The notes below the pieces were generated by a model that did not search any database, had not been told where the DNA came from, and saw only the letters and a program-made list of their open reading frames with translations. A stretch of 64,000 bases of DNA from Mauremys mutica (taxonomy: Eukaryota > Chordata > Testudines > Geoemydidae). Shown here in pieces: positions 1-9,865 of this stretch (positions within the stretch are counted from its first letter, which is position 1; each line of letters opens with the position of its first letter). The stretch lies in the NCBI RefSeq assembly GCF_020497125.1, contig NW_025422963.1, positions 1-64,000 on the forward strand, written 5' to 3'. The position numbers were made by a program, and so were the translations under genes.

Positions 1-239
1 AGACTGAATTTCCCACATTTAATCTCGCTGCACTTTCCAGAAAGTCACAAAATTCAATTCATTCTTGCTAGGACAGAGAAAAAATAAGTGATACTAAGTT
101 TTTGGCTTGATTAAATAAAATTAAGTATTTAATTAATATAGTAAAAATCTGTACTGATTCCTCTAACTAACACCATAGCGTGAAATAGGAACAGAGACAA
201 ATCTTGTCAGTGATGACTAATTTCACAAATGATCTTCCC

Positions 240-553
240 ATTATTAATTTCCACGCTGCCCCCACTGGAGGTCTGGGCATCTCCAGTGTCATTGCTCTGC
301 GTTCACCTTCCCCTAGAATTGTTCTCGGACATTCGACTTCCTCTGCGGCATGGGGCTCGGGTCACTTGCTGGAGGATTCCCTGCACCTTGAGGTCTTTAA
401 GCCACAATTTGAGGACTTCAATAACTCAGACATAGGTTAGGGGTTTGTTACAGGAGTGGGTGAGTGAGATTCTGTGGCCTGCATTGTGCAGGAGGTCAGA
501 CTAGATGATCATAATGGTCCCTTCTGACCTTAAGTCTATGAATCTATGAATCT
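240..553 (+). repeat. CR1 LINE, 3' end fragment
   Basis: The stretch reads like the CR1 3' end: the last ORF2 codons around 340-440, the phrase GGTTTGTTACAGGAGTGGGTG, then the tail ATCATAATGGTCCCTTCTGACC and the short terminal repeat TCTATGAATC. The inverted copy is at 58,918-59,260. It is 5'-truncated and non-coding. Confidence 0.75.
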
Positions 554-1439
554 AGTCCCAAATTTGGAAAACTGTGCAGTTCAGAATGAGAATAGTGACC
601 CCGTCTCCTTCCTGCACCTGCTCTACATTGCTCCACAGCAGCTTCTCTACCTGCAGTCACCCCAGCATGGCAGTGCAACCCCCAGGATTCAGCATGGGCC
701 CCTGGCAAGGACAGTGGGTGCAGCTAACAGCCCGGTGTGCCTGGCCCTGTGGCAGCTGTAAAAAAGCAACACTCCCCCCAGAAGTACAGAGACTGAATTC
801 CTTAACTTTAACATCATGACCCTCTGTAGAAAGCCACACGTGTCAGTTGTATTTTCACAGGGACATGCAAAAAATCAAGTGACACCAATTTTTAAGATGA
901 GTAAATAAAGTTGAGGAGATAGTTATTAACCTCACAAAAATATACTAAAGATCCCTCAACATAACACCTGAAGGTGAAATATGAACAGAGACAAACCTTG
1001 TCAGCAAAGGCTCATTTCCCAAACGATCCTCAAAATGTTACTAATTCCCACCCCTCCTCCACAGGATCTCTGTGCAGTGTAACTGTTCTGCAGGCAGCTT
1101 CCCATTAAATGCTGTTGTGGGACATTCCCAGGCCTGAAAATGTACCAATGACAGAATTTGAAGAGCAAACCTGGCTCCCCGCACCAGGTGGGATTTGAGT
1201 GTTTTGTCCCTGTCACTTAGTCTTTGTCAATAGTACAGACGCCCTGGGCAGGACTCCAGGCTCTGCTTGAGGGATCCTGGCACAGGGGCTGGGGCGGGAG
1301 AAAGGATTGTAGATTCTGACCTGGAGAGGAGGTAATAAGTGAAGGGGGCATTTTTTATTAGCCCCCTCCTGAGGGTCCCCAGGGCTGGAATTCTACATCC
1401 CACAGGCGGGGGTGACACCACTTGGCTAATGAAAACCAG
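554..1439. other. Non-coding part of arm A1
   Basis: I see no gene here. It is single-copy-looking DNA shared with the inverted arm at 58,060-58,917. The small open frames are not conserved between the two copies and contain no recognisable domain. Confidence 0.5.
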
Positions 1440-1531
1440 TGCTTCAGATGAGGTTTGAACTCACAACCTCAGCATAGCTCCTCAGCCCTGCCCTCTAAGT
1501 ACTGTGTGCTAACCAATTGTGCCACTGGAGC
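1440..1531 (-). tRNA. tRNA-Ile(UAU)-type gene, degenerate, anticodon changed to UAG
   Basis: On the minus strand this matches vertebrate tRNA-Ile(UAU), a class whose gene carries an intron of about 20 nt after the anticodon. A and B boxes are recognisable. The anticodon reads TAG instead of TAT, and the acceptor stem has a mismatch at pair 4-69. It lies in a tandem block with the better copy at 1,753-1,846. The flank CTGGTTTTCATT supplies a T-run terminator. The changed anticodon and stem make it a probable pseudogene; a charged Leu-type or suppressor-like role is possible but unsupported. Confidence 0.7.
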
Positions 1532-1752
1532 ACCTATTAACTGCTTTTCTTCCAGTTCCCTAGGTTGCTTAAGGCGAGGAATGACCCCAAAACATTCTCA
1601 GTGGAGGTGAGCTTCTGACCTGTGCTCTGGAGAGGAGGTAATAAGTGAAGGGGGCATTTTTTATTAGCCCCCTCCTGAGGGTCCCCAGGGCTGGAATTCT
1701 ACATTCCACAGGCCAAATGAGGGGGTGACGCCACTTGGTTAATGAAAACCAG

Positions 1753-1846
1753 TGCTCCAGGTGAGGCTTGAACTCACAACCTCAGCATAGCTCCTCTCAG
1801 CACTGCCCTATAAGTACTGTGCGCTAACCAATTGTGCCACTGGAGC
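1753..1846 (-). tRNA. tRNA-Ile(UAU) with 20-nt intron
   Basis: It reads as a complete 94-nt gene on the minus strand. The acceptor stem GCTCCAG pairs with CTGGAGC, the D arm holds an A box, the anticodon is TAT (1,812-1,810), about 20 nt of intron follow position 37, and the B box is GAGTTCAAGCCTC. The discriminator is A. The 3' flank CTGGTTTTCATT gives a Pol III terminator. tRNA-Ile(UAU) decodes the rare AUA codon, and vertebrate copies normally carry an intron that the tRNA splicing endonuclease must remove. This and the copy at 57,948 are the only Ile-type copies in the window that keep the UAU anticodon; this one has the better stems. Confidence 0.88.
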
Positions 1847-1859
1847 ACCTGTTAACTGT

Positions 1860-2536
1860 GACTCTCTGAGACCCCTAGGTTGATACAGCCAAGGAGTGAC
1901 CCCAAAACATTCTCAGTGGGGCTGAGAGCAGGTAGCGACAAGTGTTGTACTCGGTGGGGTGGATTCTTCTTAAGGGTTCCAGGCAACATCTGACCCTTTT
2001 GTTCTTCCCTGTGTAATAACAGAGTTGGTTAAGACTCAACGGAGCGTCCTGCTGCAGACCAACAGATCTGAAATCACTGAGAACCAGCTCTAAGCATTAG
2101 TCCTGCTTTGGGACAGTGTCTCTCATGCAACAAACTGCCCAGTCTGCGCTAGCAGTGAGGCTCCCTCACGAACAGCTGAAATCAGGGAGAGCTGTGTGAA
2201 GTGCAGGGACCCAGGGGTGCCTGAACAGGGGGGAACAACACCCCAGGGCTTTTAAAAATGGGAGGGCTCTGCCTTGCCACTTTGTAATGACCGTAAGGGC
2301 GAGTGAGTGGGGGAGGGGACGGAGACCAGTGAGCGGGAGGAGGGGTCTTGGGGGATGAGGCAGCGTAGGAGCCTCTTGTGGGAAATATCTCCTGCCCCAC
2401 TGCCAAAAGGAGCCCCTTGAGTGGGAATGGTCAGAGGCCCCACTCGGGGGCTGGCCCTGCTTTCCTACCTGCTTTTCAACGGCTGCTAAAACATCCCGAG
2501 CAGAGAAGCAGCAGGCCAAAATAATTTTAAGCAGCT
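1860..2536. other. Duplicated non-coding block
   Basis: No gene is visible. The stretch is a direct repeat of 56,850-57,340, and 2,370-2,470 also matches 55,258-55,370. The open frames on the minus strand here are low-complexity Pro/Ser/Leu translations. Confidence 0.55.
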
Positions 2537-2609
2537 ACCAAAGTAGCTCAGTTGGGAGAGTGTTAGACTGAAGATTTAAAGGTCCTTGGTTCAACCCCAG
2601 GCTTTAGCA
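2537..2609 (+). tRNA. tRNA-Phe(GAA)-like gene, weakened acceptor stem
   Basis: The 73-nt stretch follows vertebrate tRNA-Phe closely: A box TAGCTCAGTTGG, anticodon loop CTGAAGA with a paired stem, and B box GGTTCAACCCC. The acceptor stem is damaged: ACCAAAG faces CTTTAGC, leaving pairs 1-72 and 3-70 unpaired. No run of four T lies just downstream. It is probably a decaying copy, but the internal promoter looks usable. Confidence 0.72.
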
Positions 2610-3009
2610 AGTCCTTTGGCAGCTTGTTCTCTGGAAGCACAGCAGTGCCTGCATCCAAGGTGAGCAGGGCTGGCCTAGAGCAAAGCAATTTTGGGGGCCC
2701 TTTCCATTAAAAAAGTTGCAATACTGTATTCTCATGGGGCCCATGAGAGCTGTCTTTCTGAACATGGTGGCCCTCAGGAATGGTGCCAGAGGGCTGCTGG
2801 GCAGTGACAGGCAGAAAGAGGGGATGAAAACTCCTCTGTGCAGCTGAGGGAGGGCAGTACCAGGGAAGGGGCATCTGTGAAAGTGGCCCTGTGGAAGGTG
2901 GAAGGGATTTGGGGGCCCAGGAGGAGGTGCTTGCTGTTCAGTGCCTTGGAGCAGCTGGACTTGGGCATGGTGGGTGTTCAGGAAATGCACATTCATGACT
3001 TTAGGGTAG

Positions 3010-3570
3010 ATCAATGGGCAGAGGGTGATTGGAGGAAGGGCCTCCGGGCCAGGGAAGAATGATGGGGCTGGAGTCTTGTTCTTCACATTCGCGGTGCGAG
3101 TACAGAAGGTGGTGGAGCTTAGACCAGGGAGGGCATTACTGGTGGGCTTTGTGCTCTGTGGCACTGGTTACGGCTATATTAGTGTGTATGGTCCCCAGTT
3201 AAGGCATGAGAGGGAAGATCAAAGGCTCCCTTCCTCTGGACTGCATGATGTTTGTTGTTGGGGGGGGATTTTAATTGTGTCAGCCGGCCTGAGCACCGCT
3301 GGTCCCGTTTTCCCAACCTTCAGAGGAAACATTTTTACAATGAGCACTACCTGGCACAAGTCTGTAGTCAGCTTAGAGGAGCTCACTCCAGCCACAGAGG
3401 GGGTTCACCTTTCTGCCGGGACAGAGCAGGACTCGCATTGACCGGATTTCTGCTTAGCTTTTGTGTCTTTTGCATGTTGCTTCTCAGATTCTTTCTTGGC
3501 CCGACTTGTTACACTTTGACAATTAACAGGCCAGAGTTTGTGCACCTTCCTATTATCCTCACTAGGATCT
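3010..3570 (+). pseudogene. LINE endonuclease fragment
   Basis: Two overlapping frames together resemble a non-LTR retrotransposon AP-endonuclease domain. There is a YGP-like phrase near 3,175-3,195, then GGDFNCV around 3,256-3,282 (the Asp-Phe-Asn motif of the active site) and a C-terminal SRIDRF-like phrase near 3,430. The frame shifts between these motifs, so no protein is made. The layout suggests a Tx1/L1-type LINE, but the clade is a guess. No reverse transcriptase part is present. Confidence 0.45.
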
Positions 3571-4189
3571 GATTTCCAAATTTTGAGGAATGACTTTTTG
3601 CCTCTAATGGCCTCCATTACTCTGACGTTTACCTAGAGTGGCGTTCTGCTGGTCGTCCTATTGTCGTTTCTGATTTAGGGCAAACGTTTCATATGAGCCT
3701 CTAATTGCGGTGGTTTTAAACGCTCTGCATGCTGCTTGCAGGCACCTCACACTTGTGACAGCAGCTCCTTTTAATTCCCATCTAACCATCTGTACTTATG
3801 CCGATAGGTCGACTTTAGGTCTTTAACTTTGAGCGGTAGCTGAGAAGATGTTAAATCGGGCAGAAACCCATTCGACAAACCTCTTCATTTCCTTGTTATT
3901 TCCTGACTTCTTCATTCATCGCCTTTTCCTTATTTCCTGGGTGAGGCGGCGGCCTGCCAGGGAGCTCCCCGGCACCTCTGGCTGCCTGGGCTGAAGGCAA
4001 GAGGCAGGCCTGGGCGTGGCGAGGGCCTCCTGTCCCGGAATGAGGCTGCAGTGCTTCCTGGTCCCCTTTTCCCACCCACACCGGCAGGCGGCTGCTGCGG
4101 GAGAACACGAGGGAGGCTCTGGGGGCGCTAGGCAGCGCTGTGTGTGTGGCTGTCAGGGGAAAGAGCCGAGGCTCCCGACTCGACCTGCC
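3571..4189. other. Unassigned non-coding DNA
   Basis: I see no gene, tRNA or familiar repeat. The composition shifts from AT-rich to GC-rich near 3,940. Confidence 0.4.
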
Positions 4190-4545
4190 ATTGACTCGCG
4201 TGGCTCTGCGCGCTGTCAGCCGGGGCGGGGCGGGCCAGGCCGCGGACGTGACTCAGGCTTGGGCCGCATGGCCGCGCTTTCCTGACGAGGCATGAGGCAG
4301 GCCAAGGGCTTTGCACAGTGTAAAGGGAAGTGGGAGGGAGACATCTTCGAGCCGGCGTGTCTCCTCCGCTTCTCCCTTGCTCCTTGGGCAGAGGCGGGAA
4401 GGGAGCGAAACGTTCCCGGCTGAAGGTTTTGTGCTCGGCCTTGAGGATTAAGCACGAGCCTCCGGCGTGGCTGCTTGGAGATGGGCTTTTGCAGCGCGGC
4501 CCCCACACTCTTGTAGGCAGCAGGTGAATCCACTGTGTCCAGGAG
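4190..4545 (+). repeat. Arm C1 of a GC-rich inverted duplication
   Basis: The sequence from the run CCATTGACTCGCGTGGCTC onward is the reverse complement of 9,500-9,865. Similarity continues, more weakly, to about 4,590. The duplicated unit is GC-rich with several CpGs and carries no conserved frame. The other copy sits just downstream of an Asn-type tRNA relic. Confidence 0.75.
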
Positions 4546-5501
4546 GGAGCCTTCGAGGCGGCAAAAGGGGAACATCACAGCTCCCAGCAGACCTTGAGGA
4601 GCCCACGAGGAGCCTTCAGTGGCATCCCTGGGGGAGCATAACCCCCCCTCCTTTCCATTAACAGCTGAACTCACTGACCCATGAGACCACAGAGACACCT
4701 ACCAGCAGCTGTTTGCCAGGGCCGCTGCCCAGCACCCTGCAGCGCTTCCTGCCAGTGCCAGAGCTCGCCAGGCGCTAGCCTGGAGCCAGGGCCGCTAGGT
4801 GCTGCTGAAGAAAAGCCAGCAGACGGACACAGTGGAAGCGTCCTGTGCCCAGAACACAGAGGTTGATTAATCAAAACCCTCTTCTGCCAGCACCAGGCCT
4901 CCTGCTTCTTACACTGGGCCTGCAAGCGAGGGGGCGGCTGGCACAGCACCAAGAGTCTAACCTGTGAGGCAGGAGGCGGCTGATGCCCGCAGCCTGCTGG
5001 GGAGCTCCCAGAAGCTTTAAGTGACAGAGACTCCTCAATGCCCTTAGTAACAAGGGTTTGGGGTTCACCGAGGCCAGTAAGGGGGTCACTATGTCGGCCC
5101 TATAACCCTGGGTGTCAGGTCACTGTGCAGCTTTGGTCTAGAGGCTCTGATCCCAACAACCAACCAGCAGCCCACAGCCTCCCCCTGGTTCCTCTTTACA
5201 GGCTGACCTTACCCCCCTTCCAGCCCCAGATTCGCCCCCTAATCATCCTACTGCTGCTCAGAGCCACAGCCGTGGAGGTGCTGAAGGAGGGAGGGGTGAC
5301 TCTAGGGTGGGGTTCTTCTCTAAAGATGGCTGGCAGAAAGGTGGTGCTCAGCTCTGTCAGCCACCTGCCCAGTAGCCTTGCTGGCAGGGGATGCAGACAT
5401 TTCTGTAAGGCACATAAAGGGGCTATTTAGTGTTGAAGCAAATGCGAGGAATGTGCATTTATGAGAGGAAATTTCCATCTCTTCAGCAGCTGTACATCAG
5501 G
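4546..5501. other. Unassigned non-coding DNA
   Basis: No gene or known repeat recognised; the open frames are short and of low complexity. Confidence 0.4.
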
Positions 5502-5574
5502 GCTCCAGTGGCCTAATGGATAAGGCATTGGCTTCCGAAGCCAGAGATTGTGGGTTCAAGTCCCATCTGGGGTG
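5502..5574 (+). tRNA. tRNA-Arg(CCG)
   Basis: The 73-nt gene has acceptor halves GCTCCAG and CTGGGGT, which pair throughout with G-U wobbles. It has an A box TGGCCTAATGG, an anticodon stem TTGGC/GCCAG around loop TTCCGAA, and B box GGTTCAAGTCC. The body is the Arg CCG/CCT type of vertebrates. The anticodon CCG reads CGG codons. The nearest T-run is about 40 nt downstream (5,612-5,615), so the terminator is weak or distant. It is one of the best-preserved tRNA genes in the window. Confidence 0.87.
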
Positions 5575-6732
5575 AAGAGCTACTTCCTGTATATTGCAAG
5601 GAAAGGGCCTTATTTTCAACCAGGAAGCTGGGAGATGTTTCTTTGTTTGAGCACAAAGTCCTGGATCTTGGGAACAATCACCAAGGATCTTAGAAGGCTC
5701 AGTCTGGTGACCTAATGGATGCAACCACACACCCCCATCCCAGGGCACTCCCATCTGAGAGCCAGGATCCATGGAGCAACATTCCTCTCCTGCCTTGACA
5801 GGTGGGCTGTGCAGATGATGGTGGAGGACAGCAGGATGGGAGGTTGCACTAGCGCTGCCTGGGCTGTATCTGCGCCAAGGATAAATGGAGGGGGTCATGC
5901 AGCCTGTGCCTGACACTCCACAGTGCTACATTCACTCCAGGAACAAGTCAAATCCTGCACCAAGGGTGGTGAATTCCCATGTGAGCACACAGTGCCCCTG
6001 TCCGCTGCACACACATCAACTGCAGCAAAAGAGACACAAACTGAACACTGAGGAGACAGCTGGTTTGTTTCCAGGTTGCTTTTATTACCAAAGGTACTGA
6101 CGTGTGGTCTCTCTTCTTTTTCTGTGGGCAGAAATGCAATGGAGGAGAATCTCACATCCCTGAGCTGCCAGGTGACAGTGGCAGGAAGAAAACGCACTGC
6201 AATGAAATTTAAAAACCACTCATAAATAATTTAACAATGAGAAATAATTAAATAAAAAAATCCAATGGACACACATGCTGGTGGCTTGTTCCCACCCCAG
6301 AGAGCGAGGGGCAGGGAGTGTGTGAAAGGCAGGTAGTTAAGTCTGAGGGAGCATATTCATATTTCATACAAGTTAAACAAATTATAGCAGACAGCTACAA
6401 AATACTCCATTTGGTAACATCAATACAGAATATATAAATCTACAAGCAATACAGCCATACACAGCTAAGACAGGGTGTCCACTTAATACCAGAGTGTCCA
6501 CGGCCAAATAGCTGGAAGTGCCTTCACAGCCACTGCTAAACGAAACAACATTGTGCAGATCCAAGAGCAGCCCTGCTGTGCCGTTAGGAAGGCCTGCAGG
6601 AGACTCAGCAAATCAATCTATGATCCTGTGCTTCTGCTTAGTAGTTACCAAGTGTGATCAATGGAAGCGGGAGGGGAGGGTTGCTCCCTTTTTTGGACAC
6701 CCAGCCAGCCAGTAGCTATAAAATCCCTCGGA
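5575..6732. other. Unassigned non-coding DNA
   Basis: No gene recognised. An AT-rich patch runs from about 6,200 to 6,470. Nothing repeats elsewhere in the window. Confidence 0.4.
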
Positions 6733-8178
6733 GGCCTGGTCTACACTATGACTTTAGGTCGAATTTAGCAGCGTTACCTCGATTTAACCCTGGACCCATC
6801 CACACGACAAAGCCCTTTTTTTCAAATTAAAGGGCTCTTTAAATCGATTTCTTTACTCCACCTCCGACGAGGGGATTAGCACTGAACTCAGCCTCGTCTG
6901 GTCGAATTTAGGGTAGTGTGTACACAATTTGAAGGTATTGGCCTCCGGAGCTATCCCAGAGTGCTCCATTGTGACCGCTCTGGACAGCACTCTCAACTCA
7001 GATGCACTGGCCAGGTAGACAGGAAAAGGCCTGCAAACTTTTTAATTTTGTTTCCTGTTTGGCCAGCGTGGTGTGCTGATCAGCACAGGTGATGCAGAGC
7101 TCATCAGCATGATGTGCACATTGCCGGGGCACATTGCCCGGCCCATACTTTGTGAGAAGTCTATGACCATGTCTATGTCCTCATCACTCTTGTCACCGCA
7201 CTGCTGTCGCCTCCTTGCCTGGTTTTGCTTTTGCAGCTTCCGGTTCTGCGCTGAGAAAAGGTGTGAAACAATTGTCTGCCATTGCTCTGATGGAGGGAGG
7301 GGCGACTGACGGCATGGCTTACAGGGAATTAAAATCAACAAAAGGGGTGGCTTTGCATCAAGAAGAAACACAAACAACTGTCACACAGAATGGCCCCCTC
7401 AAGGATTGAACTCAAAACCCTGGGTTTAGCAGGCTGTTGATTTCACAAAACAAATCAGGTCAATTTCTTGTTTTGATCCATCTAGCTTTTACATTTTAGG
7501 CTGGTAGGAAACGGGGCAGTACAACTGCTAGCCATCGTCATCGCCTGGCTGCTTGGCAGAAGATGGGAATGACTTGGCTGAGTCACTCCCTTGTCTGCCC
7601 AGGTGCCCCAACTGATCTCACTGAGATCAGCTAAAAGAGCACCTAGGAGTACAATGACAATGGCTACCAATCATAATGCACCTTCTGCTGCCAAAAGACA
7701 ATGAGCTGCTGCTGTGTAGCAATGCAGTCCCATGTCTGCCAGAACCCAGGAGACGTACGGTGTGACGGTGAGCTGAGCGAGCTCCATGCTTGCCGTGGTA
7801 TGGCGTCTGCTCAGGTAACCCAGGAAAAAGGGTGTGAAATGATTGTCTGCTGTTGCTTTCACGGAGGGAGGGAGGGCGAGGAGGGTCTGATGACATGTAC
7901 CCAGAATCACCCGCGACACTGTTTTTGCCCCATCAGGCATTGGGATATCAACCCAGAATCCCAATGGACAGCGGAGATTGTGGGATAGCTACCCACGGCT
8001 ACCCAAATTGCAATGCTCCAGAAGTCGACGCTCCCTTGGTACTGTGGACGCAGTCCACTGACTTAATGCACTTAGAGCCCTTTGTGTTGGGACACACACA
8101 ATCAACTGTATAAAAACAATTCCTAAAAAAACAAACACTTCTATAAATCTGACCTAATTTCATAGTGTAGATAGACCC
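6733..8178. mobile_element. Harbinger-type DNA transposon, non-autonomous or decayed
   Basis: The left end GGCCTGGTCTACACTATGA and the right end TTTCATAGTGTAGATAGACC form imperfect terminal inverted repeats. Inside both ends the sequence is rich in TCGA-containing runs typical of turtle Harbinger elements. A minus-strand frame of 111 codons (7,042-7,377) contains a basic RRRQQ run followed by an acidic KSDEDID run, like the region after the Myb/SANT-like protein of autonomous relatives. No transposase catalytic domain is present. The stretch near 7,391-7,440 resembles the head of the turtle tRNA SINE, but from memory it belongs to this element family. Confidence 0.65.
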
Positions 8179-8228
8179 CAAGACACTTGATCACAGCATG
8201 GATAGGCTAAGAGATTACTTACACTTTG

Positions 8229-8460
8229 GCCTGGTTTACACTGTGGGTGGGTGGGGGGGGAACAGGGTCAATGTAAAACACAAAACTTCAGCTACAAGAA
8301 TAGTGTAGCTGAAGTTGATGTATCTTATTCTGACTCACCTTCTGTCCTCACAGCACAGGATTGACAGGTGGGGCTCCCCCATCCACTCCACTCCCACCTC
8401 TTACCCTGGTAAAGTTGCAGAATCAACAGGAGCACATTTGGTGATTGATTTACTACCTGC
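8229..8460 (+). mobile_element. Harbinger-like MITE, partial
   Basis: It starts GGCCTGGTTTACACTGTGGG and contains the palindromic pair AACTTCAGCTAC and GTAGCTGAAGTT (8,285-8,315), as seen in short turtle Harbinger elements. The right end could not be placed. Confidence 0.5.
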
Positions 8461-9384
8461 AGACAAAAGACAATAAATCAAAGTCCAATAGATGACTTAC
8501 TACCCAACAATCCAGTGAACAGAAGTAATATACCCTTGGATCTGAGCTCTAAAGAGCTGAAAAACAAGGCTGACACCCTTGGCTGTTACACAGCCTCTCT
8601 GCCCCCACTGCTTTCTACCTCGCCATGATGAGCTCCCAGACACGCACCAAACACCATTCACATGACTTTGAAAATTAGGTAACTAAGTGAGGATCACTTC
8701 CCCGAAATGACTCCAATTGAGGAATTCAGAGCAAGAACCATTAACACAGAATTCTGTTCAAAGAAAGAGAAGTCTTTCAGCCTCCCTCCTCTCGCTGGTT
8801 CCTCTCCTTCCATCTCTTCAAAGACAGTTCCTTAGAGAATATTTAAAAATAAACGATACAAAGTGTTTGAAGCGTCAGTTATTGTGTCATTGGGGGTAAC
8901 ATACAGGTTGTAGGGGGATGTTAGCATTTTGGTATTGGACGGCATATACATATACACAGTCTGTCATGTCCCCAATGCGGTGCCGGGGATGGCGCGATTG
9001 ACAGCGATCTCTCCCAGATGCGGGGCGATGGCCTTCACCAGGCGGTCCTGGACGGCATTGTGGCGCACCTGCCAGGCTCTGCCATGGGCCCTGCAGCTGC
9101 ACAGGACGTGGGGCAAGGTCTCCATGGCTACACTCCTACTTTGCACAAACCCACCCACTGACCTGTGACTAGCAGTCTCTCACTGTTAACTCTTCCAGCA
9201 AAACGGGCCAAAGAAAGTGTATGTGAGCGCTGTACACAGCCCCGGTGCTCTTTTCGGTTCCTTCCCACAGAACTTTCGCTCTATACCAGTCCAGTTCCTT
9301 GCTGTTGCTTGTCTAACCACTGCATGCATGTGCTATACCGTACCCTGAGCTGATTCCTGATTTTTGTGCTTAATATAGCCTCAC
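8461..9384. other. Unassigned non-coding DNA
   Basis: No gene recognised; 8,990-9,110 is moderately GC-rich without a conserved frame. Confidence 0.4.
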
Positions 9385-9458
9385 CCATCTGTGGCACAAT
9401 ATGTCAGTGCATTTAGCTGTTAAGCGAAAGGATGGTGGTTCGAGCCCACGCAGGGATG
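9385..9458 (+). tRNA. tRNA-Asn(GUU)-type relic
   Basis: Positions align along their length with vertebrate tRNA-Asn: TGGCACAAT at the A-box start, anticodon loop CTGTTAA giving GTT, a GGTGGTTCGAGCCCAC B-box arm and a CAGGGAT acceptor 3' half. The acceptor stem has three mismatches (pairs 1, 2 and 3), and the anticodon stem has two plus a wobble. It is therefore a pseudogene with an intact B box. The GC-rich duplicated block C2 begins directly after it. Confidence 0.65.
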
Positions 9459-9499
9459 GCGCTAAGCCTGTGCTATTTCCTTGCTTGCCTCAAAGGTCC

Positions 9500-9865
9500 C
9501 ATTTTGCTGCCTCTTGGCCTCAGTGCTTTCAGCTGGTGGCCCGAAGAGCGGGCTGGATGCCATTCAGAAACCCATCTGCCAGCAGCCGTGCCGGAGGCTC
9601 AGGCTTAATCCTCAAGGCCGAGCTCAAAAACTTTCAGCCGGGAACATTTCGCTCCCTTCCCGCCTCCGCCCAAGCGGCAAGGGAGAAGCGGAGGAGACAG
9701 GCCGGCTCAAAGACACCTCCCTCCCACTTCCCTGTACGCTGTGCAAAGCTCTTGGCCTGCCTCATGCCTCGTCAGGAAAGCACGGCCATGCGGCCCAAGC
9801 CTGAGTCACGTCCGCAGCCTGGCCCGCCCCGGCTGACAGCGCGCAGAGCCACGCGAGTCAATGGC
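9500..9865 (-). repeat. Arm C2 of the GC-rich inverted duplication
   Basis: This is the reverse complement of 4,190-4,545, with substitutions and small indels by eye. The overlapping 215-codon frame is not kept in the other arm, so I do not treat it as coding. Confidence 0.75.

Larger units (their letters stand above)
1..1960 (+). repeat. Arm A1 of a distant inverted duplication
   Basis: This stretch reappears in reverse complement at about 57,780-59,465. Shared landmarks are the opening run ending in TTCATTCTTGCTAGGA, the CR1 tail near 440-550, the block at 1,000-1,230, the Ile-type tRNA and the run ending TTCCAGGCAACATCTGACC. The left arm has an extra internal tandem duplication: blocks 1,245-1,545 and 1,625-1,860 each carry one Ile-type tRNA. 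A partial direct copy lies at 56,560-57,400. Boundaries are by eye. Confidence 0.8.

Noticed and set aside
7391..7440. Head of the turtle tRNA SINE
   Set aside because: Only a short piece without the tail; it appears to be part of the surrounding Harbinger-type element.
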